Source of the DNA: Turnera subulata | Lineage: Eukaryota; Streptophyta; Magnoliopsida; Malpighiales; Passifloraceae | Length of the DNA stretch: 64,000 bases | Assembly: GCA_028386065.3 (NCBI GenBank) | Contig: JAKUCV010001796.1 | Location: 3,404-67,403 of the forward strand | Direction of reading: 5' to 3' | Part shown: positions 24,532-36,564 of the stretch, one piece after another | Layout of the letters: the number at the start of each line of letters is the position of its first letter | Position numbering within the stretch: the stretch's first letter is position 1 | Notes under the pieces: generated by a model | Databases searched by the model: none | What the model was told of the DNA's origin: nothing | Seen by the model: only the letters and a program-made list of their open reading frames with translations | Position numbers and translations under genes: made by a program

Positions 24532-25165
24532 TGTTAATTATCATCAGGTTCATATCCATCCAGTCCTGCCAATGTACTGAAGTATGTATCACATGGTGTA
24601 GATATACTTTCTACTCCTTGGGCTGGCTAGATAATGACTGGAGGCTTATTTTATTTGCTGTTGGTGCTGATGCAGAGTATGAGAGGATTATGCTGAGAAA
24701 ACTCATGATCTCGGTGGGCCAACCAGTAAAACTCACGATCTTGGTGTTCATCCTTTTTACATAAATGAGTCTGCTCTCTCATTTTCACCTTTAGATCTGC
24801 CTTTTTATTCACCAGTTTTGGTTGTGATACTAGGTGAGTGAATCACATTATTGCCTAGGTAGAGTTATGTATGGGCATTTTCTATATTAACTGTTGTATG
24901 TAACAAGATTTATCTCTTTAGAGGAAGAGAGAAAGATGTTGATCTGAGTTACTGGGTTGGATGTCTGACTTTTTGTATCCAAATTAGTATTTTCTTTCTA
25001 AATTTGGTATCCCGCAACAGAATTTTGAATTACCTGTGTTATTACATGTAATGCATGTATGTATGCGCTGAGTGAAACCACATACAGATTACAGTTGCAT
25101 GCTTTGATTTGAGCTAGAAGATCCAGAAAACGGTTTACTGTGTTGGCTTGGGGTCTTGCAAGAAG
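24532..25165. other. 3' UTR and downstream flank of ABCE1
   Basis: AT-rich, without a credible ORF. The polyadenylation site cannot be fixed from sequence alone. Confidence 0.5.
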
Positions 25166-25592
25166 TTAGGGTGTGTTTGGAATTGTTTTCTTCTTTTTGT
25201 TCTTGAAAATAGTTTTCAAAAAATTATTTCAAAAATCTGTTTCCAAATGAAAATAGGTTTTTAAAACATTTGGGTATTTAGTTTTTGGATATTTGTTTCG
25301 TCAATACCTATCCCATATACAGACATCCCTATCTTCTGCCAAATCACTCTCTTTTTCAATCCAACCAAAATTGTAGACCAGATGCAAATGCAGCCTGCTT
25401 GGGTTTAGAAGGTTCCTTCTTTTACCCCAACCTTCCCTCCTTCTATCTTGTAAGGAAGCATCATAGCTGAGATGAGAAGGGGTTGGGCTTGTTTTGTATT
25501 CCTTCCTAAAAACAACCAAAACACAAAGTATAGCAAGGGGAAACGGTAAGAAGTGGGTGGAAGAGGATGGATTAGGCAATAATGAAGGAGGA

Positions 25593-25790
25593 GATTAGAT
25601 GAAAAGGTGTGAAACGGTGGGAGGAAAAAAGAAGAGTTAGATGAAAAGAAATGAGAGAAGGATTAGATGAAAAGGTGTGAAACAGTGGAAGGGAAAAAAA
25701 TTATTAAGAAGAGTTATATGAAAAGAAATGAGAGAAGGATTAGATGAAAAGGTGTGAAACAGTGGAAGGAAAAAAAATTATTTGCAAGTA
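25593..25790. repeat. Imperfect tandem repeat, about 70-77 bp units
   Basis: Units start GATTAGATGAAAAGGTGTG at 25593, 25661 and 25738, giving periods of 68 and 77 bp. They lie in the left half of the inverted-repeat element. Confidence 0.7.
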
Positions 25791-25846
25791 TCTTTTATTA
25801 CAAAATTGCCACTGCCAGTTTTGAAAATTGGGAAAACATCCTTTTT

Positions 25847-26092
25847 TGTTAAAAATTAGGAGATTAATCAGTAGAGATTAATCCTTATTAGCAATAAAAT
25901 AAAAAGATGGTAATAAAGCCGAGGAGAGAGAAATATAACTCCAAATGTCAATGCTTTATTGTAGAATAGCATGACAATAGATATATTGAATGAATTGTGA
26001 AGTTACAAAAGAATCAGAGAATGCCTACTCACATGCATAGATATTTATAGCATAATATGTCATAGCTAACATAGAAACAAATGGCCCTAAAT
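25847..26092 (-). repeat. Truncated 3' LTR of element E
   Basis: It matches the first 245 bp of 49151-49610 at about 93%. The U3 part is deleted and integrase sequence begins at the break. Confidence 0.8.
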
Positions 26093-26800
26093 CGGTGCGC
26101 ATAGCATGTCCCCAAGTAATAATGAGGAGTGTCCATGTCATTAATAATGACCTTGCAATTAATTGGAAACATTTGACAAACGGTTCTGCTAGACCGTTTT
26201 CGGTGTGAACATAAACTACATGATGTTCAACCATAAATCCAATTGACATATTGGAACTAAATTCACCAACATTATCAAGACGTATAGTCTTAATAGCATG
26301 ATTAGGGAAGTGTGCTCGTAATTTGATTAACTGTAATAACAAGCGCACAAATGCCAAATTGCGTGAAGACAATAAGCACACACATGTGACCATCTAGTCG
26401 ATGCATCGATTAAAATCATAAAATGCCTAAATGGTCCACATATAGATGTATATATCCGCAAATATTTCTCTGAATTCTTTCCAAAGAATGCTGGTGACTT
26501 TAGGCCAATCTTATTATATGCAGGCCGAATAATTAATTTTTCTTGTGAGCAAGCAAGCACATAGAAATTCATTGGATTGGAAAAACTTCTGGTTTTTCAA
26601 TGAACGACCAAATGAATTTTCAATAATTCCACGCATCATTATTGATCCGGGATGACCCAACCGGTCATGCCAAACAATAAATCCATCAGCCAACTTCTAG
26701 TTGGTGCCAGCTTTGGGTTGTAAGTATTTAATAACTTAGGAAAATTATTTGCCAGCTTCAGGCTGTTATGTACCAGTTTTAAATTACTATGTGCCACTCA
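26093..26800 (-). pseudogene. Integrase and GAG-pre-integrase fragment of element E
   Basis: In several minus-strand frames, copia integrase motifs are readable: WHDRLGHPG of the pre-integrase domain (near 26670), CGPFRHFMILIDASTRWS (near 26420) and IKTIRLDNVGEFSS (near 26270). VEHHVVYVHTENGLAE follows. Stops and frameshifts separate them. Confidence 0.8.
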
Positions 26801-26987
26801 TAATTGATGACAGAAAAAACATAACAGTTGAACAATTATTAATATGACGGAAAACTTTTTCAAAAGGCAAATCCTTGAAGATTGAAAAAGCTTTGGAGTT
26901 TTGTGAAAAATAATCCGTATTTCTAATCACCGAAATTTCCCTTGGATCTTTCCGGAGACAAAAAAAGGGTCCTTTCTAAGTTCATAG

Positions 26988-26993
26988 TATAAG
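26988..26993 (+). promoter_or_regulatory. TATA-type box of the second chimeric unit
   Basis: TATAAG in AGTATAAGAAGGGAG corresponds to TATAAAAG at 2137 in the first unit. It lies 62 bp before the ATG, against 114 bp there. Confidence 0.4.
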
Positions 26994-27654
26994 AAGGGAG
27001 GAGAGTTTTGTGGTGGAAAACAAAAAGACTCAGAAAACACGAGATAAAGATGCCTTCCTCGATTAGTGTCTTCTTTGTTGATGGTGCCTCTCTTGGAAGG
27101 AGGAACAGGTTAGCATATAGTTTGGTGAATGAGCAGCATGAGGAATTACCGAATGAGCTTGCAAAAATTCCTCGTTTGGTTTTCGTTGATGAGCTCTATT
27201 CGTCTAAGTTCTTTGTAACTCCTATGGAAGAAACTTTCTTCCTAGAGGACCATGGCAACCTAAGGGTTTCCTTTTATGGCTCGGCTAATTCTATTATGTT
27301 TTTCATTTCTGAAAGACTTTAGGAATTCCAGCTAGAGCCTTCTTGTCACTTTTTGAATCAGAGTAGTTATTATCAAGTTTCCATAATTGTTCGGAGTGTC
27401 CCTAGAGTGTCTGGGTTACCGCCTACATGACCTAAGGTTCGACTACTACTATGGAATTGCAGAGGAGTAGCTAGATGATCGCAAGATTTCGTGCGTACCT
27501 TAAGGGATCTGAAGAATCAGTACAAGCCTAACATGGTACTGATCACCGAAACTTTGTGGCAACCTGAAGAAGATCATGGAGTCATTCCACTCCGTTTTCC
27601 TCCAGCAAATCGGTTCGAGCTCTTGGCAAACACAACATGGGTGGTATGTGGTTC

Positions 27655-27868
27655 TCTTGGAACGAGAGTGTTAGGGTCAACATCAACAATGATGCTCAAA
27701 GTTTTAGAGTCAATGTTGTACCTACTCTTGGAACGAGAGTGTTAGGGTCTACATCAATAATGATGCTCAAAGTTTTAGAGTCAATGTTGGACCTACTCTT
27801 GGAACGAGAGTGTTAGGGTCAACATCAACAATGATGCTCAAAGTTTTAGAGTCATTGTTGTACCCAAC
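27655..27868 (+). repeat. Three tandem 71 bp units at the end of the second chimeric ORF
   Basis: AACGAGAG starts at 27661, 27732 and 27803, a period of exactly 71 bp. Each unit repeats the segment that codes for the last 24 or so residues of the protein. As 71 is not a multiple of three, the frame shifts at each copy. Confidence 0.9.
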
Positions 27869-28043
27869 AGATAAAAAATAAATATAAATAATTGTTTAAA
27901 CTTATGTATGAGAACAATTATCTCTATGTGAGTGTTCTCCAATAATAGATCCATAATGCAGTAATGATATAAATATGCATGTTTTTCCTTAGCATTGCCA
28001 TTGTAATAACCACTCCGGTCATAATAATTAGAACGGTTTCTTT

Positions 28044-28235
28044 TGATAAGGAAACTATATGTAATCATATATAATTGACTGTTCCTATAATATAGACTTA
28101 AATCATGGAGATCATGGATAGTGACTAGTTGATTACTCATAGAATGTAGGCAATCATTATGTAATTGACTATCGTCGATTACTCCTAAAATTGTGTAATT
28201 ATATAGCCCTCAAGTCAAGGCTTCTGTATATATAT
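28044..28235 (+). repeat. 5' LTR of element F, first part
   Basis: It matches 48002-48193 with a few differences and continues at 36359-36404 after element G. Confidence 0.92.
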
Positions 28236-29749
28236 TGTAAGTTTCCCTAGAGCTATTATGACACTCATAACAAGCACAATATGCAGCGGAAGCAAGGAAA
28301 CTTAACCAAGAACCAAGTGAAGCATGCATAAACCGTATAACAATTTTTACATACCTGGAAGGTTAGGATCTTTTACCTAACTTGTGTAACCGAATCAGCT
28401 AGAGCCAGACAAAAGCCTCGCCCCTCTACGGTATCCACACGAACCGTGATTGGCTTGAAATCGTCACACGAGTCAAGCCTCGAGCTCCCCCGGACTGATG
28501 TGCTAGCAAGAGTAAACCGGGAGCTTGAGTTTTATGGTGTTTTGCTCTTCCTTCTTTCACAAAGAAGAAGAGAGGTTGAGAGGATTGTGTGAGTCACGTT
28601 TTTTGCTCTGAAAAACTGAAAGAGATATGCAATGATCTGATCTACAAAGCCACTAAGCCTACCAAAAGCATAATGCAATTGCTTAAGACTAAATGGCAAA
28701 CATGGTGGACCAATGTGATAACCCTTATCACATTGTCTCCCACTAAAAACAATCAGATCATAACACACTCCACACATACCTATCTGAAACAATAATTCAT
28801 GTAATTATTGATCCCAAAACGACCTTGGTTCAACCATGGTCCAACCACGGTCCAACCACACCCGGTCCAACCATGGTCCAACCACGGTTCAACCACCTGC
28901 TCGAATCAACGGTTCTATGTGTGTGACCCTGTAGGCACTTGTAACGTCCGGCAATAATTGTAAAATTCTCATTTTACAATTATAAGCAAAGAGCGGCATC
29001 TAGCAACACATCATTGCTACCCGAACGACAAGATCAATACTGATTCTCTATGCCTCGGAATATGTCATCGTCCTTTCGTCCCATTATCAAGATCAAACAC
29101 GAGACATGGAATATGTCAATCTTGTATATGTTTAATCTATGTTTCTTGATCCCCGAGTTAATTGTATAAAACGGATACCCGTGATATCACCATATCACCT
29201 AATCCGAGCATGGCCATGCATTTAACAGTTCAACTCTATCAAGAAGCCATCCGATAATATACCCGTTATATGGGTCGGACGAATCCCCTCTTGATCAATC
29301 AAAACCTACTACATACTCGTCATATACCCAATGATTACCCTTATGTCCACCCAGTTACAGATGACTAGGAATAATATCAAAGTACATGATTCATATGTTG
29401 GATACCTTGACGATGTCAGGTCGGAGGACAATCATCTATAAGAACCACTAATGACATACATATAACGTTCCATGTAGGGTTCTTATGTGGGTCGGTCCAG
29501 TCCACAAGTTCTCCAACTTGTACCCGTATGTAGAATTCATATCACATATGCAATTCTCAACATACGCTAGTCTTAATTTATTATTACAACCCATCTGTAA
29601 TAATAATCGACTAGGGACATTTAAGAATATGAGTTATAAGTATGTGCAAGCGTTTATCTCATAAACGATACTTATTGGAATAACCTTAATGTGTATACGT
29701 GACTACAAATAATCATCCATGATTGGCTTTTGGGCATATTACACTAACA
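28236..29749 (-). repeat. 3' LTR of element G
   Basis: It is 1514 bp long and matches 34904-36353 closely. It contains the 11 bp tandem repeat at 28827-28895 and a block of about 70 bp (near 29500-29570) that is missing from the other LTR. Confidence 0.9.
28827..28895 (-). repeat. Tandem 11 bp repeat GGTYCAACCAY in the G LTR
   Basis: Six units of GGT(C/T)CAACCA(C/T) are present, interrupted once by ACCC. The right LTR has one unit fewer (35495-35553) and the partial family member near 63585 has a degenerate version. Confidence 0.75.
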
Positions 29750-29764
29750 ATCTCCCACTTGCAC
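29750..29764 (-). promoter_or_regulatory. Polypurine tract of element G
   Basis: The minus strand reads GTGCAAGTGGGAGAT directly before the LTR start TGTTAGTG, the usual copia arrangement. Confidence 0.75.
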
Positions 29765-32700
29765 TAAAGCCAATCATCCATATATCTCATACATGTGGAT
29801 CTAGCATGACCATCATGCTTCCGCTGCGTGAAAGGCTCAGTCAAAAGATCTGCTACACAGTTCTCAAACGGAACTTTGTACAGCCTCAGTTGTAGGGTCA
29901 ACAACTTTTTTTTGCATGGAACTCTTCCAGCAAACACCGCCACATCCAAGACAGAACACGTAAACTGATTGCGATATAAAATCATCCCTGTCAGTTTGGA
30001 AGCAAGCATCTTTGTAACACTTTACAACAAGCCCATCAACGCTTCCGTGAACCAGGAATGCATCCTTAGTGCTTCTCAAGTACTTAAGGATATATAACTG
30101 CTGTCCAGTGACTTTCACCGGGATCAGATTGGCATCTGCTCGTGACACTCAGAGCATTAGCGACATTCGGTCGAGTACATAATATGGCATACATGATAGA
30201 TCCTATTGCCGAAGCACAAGGGATCTTACTCATCCGTTCTCTCTCTCTAATCGTACTAGGACATTGACTCTTTGAGAGAGATATGCCTTGTGACATGGGC
30301 AAAAAAACCTTCTAGGAATCTTGCATGCTAAACGCCTTTAGCACCCTGTCAACATATGTACTGCGACTTAGCCCGAGAAGCCTTTTGGATCTATCTCTAT
30401 AGATCTTTATACCTAACACTTAGGCAGCTTCTCCTAAGTCCTTCATTGAGAAATTCTTTCCTAACCAAGTATTTGCAGACTTTAGTGTCGGAATATCATT
30501 CTCAATAAGTAGGATGTCGTCAACCTACAACAACAAGAAAACAACAGTTCTCCCACTAACCTTCTTGTAAACACATGGAACATCTTCACTTTTGATGAAA
30601 CCAAACTCTTTGGTTACATCATTAAAAAGAAGATTCCAACTCCTAGAAACTTGCTTTAGTCCATAAATGGACATTTGCAACTTGCATACCATATCTCATA
30701 GTCATGGCATGCAGCTTTAGCCAATAGAATCCGGATGGATTTAACTATGGCGACTGGTGAGAAAGTTTCATCATAGTCAATACCATGAACTTGCGTGAAA
30801 CCTTTCGCAACCAATTGCCCTTTAAAGGTAATCACATTACCATCCATGTAGGTCTTTCTCAAAGACCCATTTGCACCCTATAGGTTTTACCCTTTCAGGT
30901 AGATCAACCAAGGTCCATACCTTGTTTTTCATATATGGATTCCATTTCTGAATTCATAGCTTCAAGCCACTTCTTGGAGTCAAGACCCGTAATGGTCAGC
31001 TGATAGGAAGTGGGCTCATCCTCACCTATGAGCATCACATCTCCAGTATGAGTTATGAGAAATCTATATCTCTCAGGCTCATACTGAATCCTATCTGACC
31101 TACGCGGTCCATGTGTTACAGGTACAGGATTCTCATCCACAACATCTTGCGGATCCTGTCCTTGTTCCATCTCAGCCTCCATATCTCGAACTTCTTCGAG
31201 TTTTATTTTCCTCCCACTGATTCTTCTAGAGATAGATACTCTTTCTAGAAAAATAGCATTCCGAGCCACAATCACTTTGTGCTCTAAAGGATTATAGAAA
31301 TAATACTCTTTAAGGTATCATACAAAAAGGCACTTGTCGGATTTAGGGCCGAGTTTAACTGATGCTTCACGTCTCACGTAAGCCTCACAACCCTAAATCC
31401 TCATAAAAGACAAAATGGGATGCTTCCCAGTCCATATCTCATATGGTGTCTTTTTAACCGATTTAGATGGAACACGGTTAAGTGTAAGTGTAGCACTAAA
31501 TAATGCATGTCCTTAAAAGGAAATAGAAGGTCAGCTTGACTCATCATAAAACGAACCATGTCCAACAAGGTTCGGTTCCTCCTATTGGATACACCATTCC
31601 ATTGAGGCGTACCCGGTGGAGTAAGCTGTGATACTATACCACAACCCTTTAGATGATCAAGAAACTCTCGGTCTAAGTATTCACCTCCTCGATCTTATCG
31701 AAGCATCTTAATACCTTTCCGAGTCGATTCTGTACTTCATTCTTGAATTCTTTGAACTTTTCAAAGGATTCTGACTAGTGTCTCATTAGATACACATAGC
31801 CGTATCTACTGAAATCATCAGTAAATGTAATGAAGTATTGTAAACCATCTCTAGCCTGTGTAGACATTGGTCCGCATACATCAGTATGTATTAGACCTAG
31901 CAAGTCCGAGGCTCTTCACCTTTACCCGTAAAGGAAGCCTTAGTCATTTTGCCTAACAAACATGACTCATATGTCTCTTATGATTCAAAATCAAATGAGT
32001 CTAAAAATCCAACTTTATGGAGTTTAAGAATACGAGTCTCGTTTATATGGGCCAAACGACTATGCCAGAGATAGGTTTCACTAGAATCATGTAATCTAAC
32101 CTTCTTCGTATTAATATTATAGATAGGCGTTACTAGGTTTAGAACATATAAACCATCGTTTAAAATGCACCATCATAATCAATTTCATTGAAATAAATAG
32201 AACAACAATTGTTCTTTATTCTCAATAAAACTTTTCTTGTCCATACAAGACACAGAAATCAAATTCCTGCTTATGATAGGTACATAATAATAATTGTATA
32301 GTTCTTAAGCCAAAATACTAGGTAAGGATAGATAGAAAGTCCCTACGGCTAATGTAGCAACTCTTGCTCCAATTCCGAGGCATAGGTCTATCTCATCCTT
32401 AGCCAATCTCCCACTCTTTCTCAGTTCCTACACATTTCTACAAATGTGAGAACCACATCTGGTATCTAATACCCATGAGGCAGAGGTAGAGATCTAAGCC
32501 TCTATAACAAAATTCCTGAAGCGGAAGTCTCACTTCCCTTCTGCTTCTTTACCTCTTCAAGGTAAACAGGGCAGTTGCGTTTCTAATGGCTTGGTTTGTT
32601 GCAACAGAAACAATTTCCTACCTTTGCAACACACCTTTGGGTTTCAGCACATGAGAACAAGAAGATGAACATGCACCAAACCTTTTGGTACATTTCTTCT

Positions 32701-33071
32701 TCTTCTCAAACTTTGCTTTACCCCTTTCCTTCTCCAAGGAAACCAAGACCCTCAGGGCTCTCTATGTTTCTAAACATCTTGAGCACATGAGGTCTAACGG
32801 GTGATAACTCAGCCATTTTACATTGGAACAATGCCTTAGAGGTCTCGTACCTCCCATGCCTTGCTTGCTCTCCTCAGAGCATTTTCAGGTGTTCGATCAT
32901 ATCGAATGCCCACATGTTCTCATCTTGCTTCTGAAGCTCAGAGTCTATGGCAATTAGCATAAGGCATGCAACATCCAATGCATCATCAACATGCTTCTCG
33001 CAAGCATCTACTTCTGCCCTAGAAGCATTAGGCGCTAATTCATTAAGAACAGGCCCTTCAAGGACATACAA
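29765..33071 (-). pseudogene. gag-pol remnants of element G
   Basis: Gag is visible at 32874-33071 and degenerate integrase at about 31300-32500. The integrase-RT linker is at 30904-31275. Reverse transcriptase includes LVAKGFTQVHGIDYDETFSPVA (about 30770-30830). In the YVDD motif (about 30516-30527) the Tyr codon is TAG. The end of RT and RNase H start lies at 30084-30302 (MSKIPCASAIGSIMYA). Many stops and shifts make it non-coding now. Confidence 0.82.
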
Positions 33072-34890
33072 ATTTTTCTTGCTTGAAGACTATCCTCAAA
33101 ATGTGATGCCACTCTAGGAAACTATTCCTATTCAGCTTGTCCTACTCAAGGACCAATCACAATAATAAATGCTAGTGTTTTGTGCTATGGTAATTCTACA
33201 ACAATGATCAACTCACACAAATAATAGTCATGCATATAAATCATTTAATAAGGAATTCTATTAAATGTGCTTCTACTACTTAAATCAAGACAATTATATA
33301 AGTAGGCCAAGATCCATATTTCACTACAACATAAGTCAGCGAGGGCTGATCACCTACATCATAGCTATTTAGGTAGACAACTCTTGTCAATTACATCTCT
33401 ATGTAACTCTTGGATAGTTGAGTGAACAACACCTTGTCCATGTCTATCTTATAGACATTGCTCAACCCTTGCCTCTAGGTCCTTAATCCTATTAAGATAA
33501 CCTAGTTAAGTCCACACCCACAATAAGCAATCGAGATATTACAATTATCCACTCGCACCTTCTTAGGATAAACAATGGCACCTTGCTTTGGCAAAAACCT
33601 ACCAATTGTTGATCTTAAGCTTGATGAGTGCTTATCATGGAAGGCAACTAAGAACTTAATATTTCACCAATATATTATTCCATACATTATATGCAAGTTC
33701 TTGATGAATCATACATTGGTGTTTGTAAATTTGGAAAACCAAAATTACATGTGAACATCGATGTTCAACTTGTAACATCGATGTTGTGAGAATCTGATTC
33801 TCTCCAACTACTTGGCAGTAGCTCAATAACATCGATGTTCAACTCTTAAACATCGATGTTGTTGAGATTCTTGAACTCCAAACTTTTTGGCAGTAGCTCA
33901 ATAACATCGATGTTGCACTTTCAAACATCGATGTTGTTGAGATTCTGAAAGTTCAAGATTTTGGCAGTACTCAGTATTTCGGTCATATCTAGAGCTGTAG
34001 AGCTTGGATTTGTACAAATTTGGTGTCCCTGGAAAGCTAAGAAGTAGGGCTACAACTTTTCTGTTCAGGTCAGACACCAATTCGGCCTCCTTATGCCCCG
34101 AATTCGCAGTTCAAATGACTAGTTTCCACAACATCGATGTTGAACCCCTTAAACATCGATGTTTGAGTACTTGAACTCCAAACCATTTGGCAGTAGCTCA
34201 ACAACATCGATGTTGAACTTTCAAACATCGATGTTTTGAGTACTTGAAAGTTCAATATCTTGGCAGTAGCATTATAACATCGATGTTTAACATTTAAACA
34301 TCGATGTTTGGGTTCTGGAACTCAAGAACATCGATGTTGACACTCACACATCGATGTTGTTGGAGCTCTGGAACTCAAACCAATTTAGCCGAGCTCAAAT
34401 AGCATCAATGTTTAACTCTTAAACATCGAAGTTTTGAGAATTTTGCATGAGAACATCGATGTTGGTCACACAACATCGATGTTGTGATGATTCGGCCGAG
34501 GCTAACCTTCTTCAGAACATCGATGTTTGTCACACAACATCAATGTTATGAAGGTTCTGCCAAGGCTAAACTTCATGCCAACATTGATGTTGGTCTCAGC
34601 AACATCAATGTTATGGCCTAGCTGTACTAGAACGACAATCGTTCTATACACAAACCGACAATCGATTTTCGTTTTGTCGAACCCCTTCGACTTACTGCCA
34701 ATAACTCCTTGATTGATATCACATACCAATCAAGTTCATGTTGTTAAAAAACTTTTCACACATCCAACAACAACATATATAATTGAAATCAACATATAAT
34801 GATCATGCTACATCACATATAACATATCATATATATATGCATGAACATATCAACATATGCACATAAATCCGGTTTAGAGCTTCACAAGAG
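33072..34890 (-). other. Long leader of element G between primer-binding site and gag
   Basis: About 1.8 kb without a credible ORF. It is unremarkable to 33750, then occupied by the paired palindrome array to about 34612, then AT-rich up to the primer-binding site. Confidence 0.7.
33754..34612. repeat. Array of 22 AACATCGATGTT palindromes in 11 pairs
   Basis: Exact copies of the perfect 12 bp palindrome start at 33754, 33774, 33828, 33849, 33903, 33924, 34130, 34152, 34203, 34224, 34276, 34297, 34327, 34452, 34472 and 34516. Copies with one or two changes start at 34347, 34401, 34422, 34536, 34580 and 34601. Every copy belongs to a pair whose starts are 20-22 bp apart. Pairs repeat mostly every 73-75 bp, with some at 51 or 64 bp and one gap of 227 bp. 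The linker keeps pieces such as TTGGCAGTAGCTCAA. The repeat lengths are not multiples of three, so it is not a coding repeat. Confidence 0.95.
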
Positions 34891-34902
34891 GCTCCGCTAC
34901 CA
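34891..34902 (-). promoter_or_regulatory. Primer-binding site of element G
   Basis: The minus strand reads TGGTAGCGGAGC just inside the 5' LTR end at 34904. It is identical to the sites in B, C and F. Confidence 0.8.
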
Positions 34903-34903
34903 C

Positions 34904-36353
34904 TGTAAGTTTCCCTATAGCTATAATGACACTCATAACAAGCACAATATGCAGCGGAAGCAAGGAAACTTAACCAAGAACCAAGTGAAGCATGCATAAA
35001 CCGTATAACAATTTTTACATACCTGGAAGGTTAGGATCTTTCACCTAACTTGTGTAACCGAATCAGCTAGAGCCAGACAAAAGCCTCGCCCCTCTACGGT
35101 ATCCACACGAACCGTGATTGGCTTGAAATCGTCACACGAGTCAAGCCTCGAGCTCCCCCGGACTGATGTGCTAGCAAGAGTAAACCGGGAGCTTGAGTTT
35201 TATGGTGTTTTGCTCTTCCTTCTTTCACAAAGAAGAAGAGAGGTTGAGAGGATTGTGTGAGTCACGTTTTTTGCTCTGAAAAACTGAAAGAGATACGCAA
35301 TGATCTGATCTACAAAGCCACTAAGCCTACCAAAAGCATAATGCAATTGCTTAAGACTAAATGGCAAACATGGTGGACCAATGTGATAACCCTTATCACA
35401 TTGTCTCCCACTAAAAACAATCAAATCATAACACACTCCACACATACCTGTCTGAAACAATAATTCATGTAATTATTGATCCCAAAACGACCTTGGTTCA
35501 ACCATGGTCCAACCACACCCGGTCCAACCATGGTCCAACCACGGTTCAACCACCTGCTCGAATCAACGGTTCTATGTGTGTGACCCTGTAGGCACTTTTA
35601 ACGTCTGGCAATAATTGTAAAATTCTCATTTTACAATTATAAGCAAAGAGCGGCGTCTAGCAACACATCATTGCTACCCGAACGACAAGATCAGTACTGA
35701 TTCTCTATGCCTCGGAATATGTTATCGTCCTTTTGTCCCATTATCAAGATCAAACACGAGACATGGAATATGTCAATCTCGTATATGTTTAATCTATGTT
35801 TCTTGATCCCCGAGTTAACTGTATAAAACGGATACCCGTGATATCACCATATCACTAATCCGAGCATGGCCATGCATTTAACAGTTCAACTCTATCAAGA
35901 AGCCATCCGATAATATACCCGTTATATGGGTCGGACGAATCCCCTCTTGATCAGTCAAAACCCACTACATACTCGTCATATACCCAATGATTACCCTTAT
36001 GTCCACCCAGTTACGGATGACTAGGAATAATATCAAAGTACATGATTCATATGTTGGATACCTTGACGATCTCAGGTCGGAGGACAATACATCTATAAGA
36101 ACCACTAATGACATACATATAACGTTCCATGTAGGGTTCTTATGTGGGTCGGTAATACGCTAGTCTTAATTTATTATTACAACCCATCCGTAATAATAAT
36201 CGACTAGGGACATTTAAGAATATGAAATATTCTAGGGTTATAAGTATGTGCAAGCGTTTATCTCATAAACGATACTTATTGGAATAACCTTAATGTGTAT
36301 ACGTGACTACAAATAATCATCCATGATTGGCTTTTGGGCATATTACACTAACA
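34904..36353 (-). repeat. 5' LTR of element G
   Basis: It is 1450 bp long and matches the left LTR apart from a deletion of about 70 bp near 36153, one missing 11 bp unit and a 13 bp insertion near 36225. Confidence 0.9.
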
Positions 36354-36358
36354 TATAT

Positions 36359-36404
36359 AGCCCCTATCAATACAATGATACACACAGTGAATTACATCTT
36401 CACA
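36359..36404 (+). repeat. 5' LTR of element F, second part
   Basis: This completes the LTR, ending ATCTTCACA as in 48194-48239. Confidence 0.9.
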
Positions 36405-36416
36405 TGGTAGCGGAGC
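36405..36416 (+). promoter_or_regulatory. Primer-binding site of element F
   Basis: TGGTAGCGGAGC directly abuts the LTR end CTTCACA. Confidence 0.8.
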
Positions 36417-36564
36417 AACAATCCCATTTGCTCTAAATTTTCTTCCTGCCTCCTTTGTCTCTTTCTCATTTGTTCTAAATTTTCTTTCTATCTCCTTTTG
36501 TCTCTTTCCTATTCTTTTGTCTCTTATTTTTTTCACACTCAAATTTCCTAGCTCTCCTATCACC

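Larger units (their letters stand above)
26820..27985 (+). pseudogene. Second, decayed copy of the chimeric endonuclease unit
   Basis: The ATG is at 27050. The first 91 residues are open (SVFFVDGA, LGRRNRLAYSLVNE, PRLVFVDELYSS). Stops at 27320-27322 and three later positions break the rest. The LINE-like endonuclease start (LLLWNCRGVAR, then KPNMVLITET) follows in the same order as in the copy at 2251. Protein identity is about 73% over the first 96 positions, with many silent differences. Similar DNA extends about 200 bp upstream, including a TATA-type AGTATAAGAAG, and to about 27975 downstream. The unit is antisense to element E and lies between its gag and integrase parts. Its 3' end is triplicated (27655-27868). 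Confidence 0.75.
28236..36353 (-). mobile_element. Element G: Ty1/copia retrotransposon, minus strand, degenerate
   Basis: LTRs are 28236-29749 and 34904-36353 (TGTAAGTTTCCC...ACACTAACA on the plus strand). The flanking duplication is TATAT (28231-28235 and 36354-36358). The polypurine tract is beside the left LTR and the primer-binding site beside the right one, so it reads on the minus strand. The order is leader with palindrome array, gag, integrase, reverse transcriptase, RNase H, all with stops. Confidence 0.92.

Noticed and set aside
33754..34612. CRISPR-like array
   Set aside because: The repeats are palindromes in pairs with short, partly conserved linkers inside a plant copia leader; CRISPR does not occur in plant nuclear DNA.
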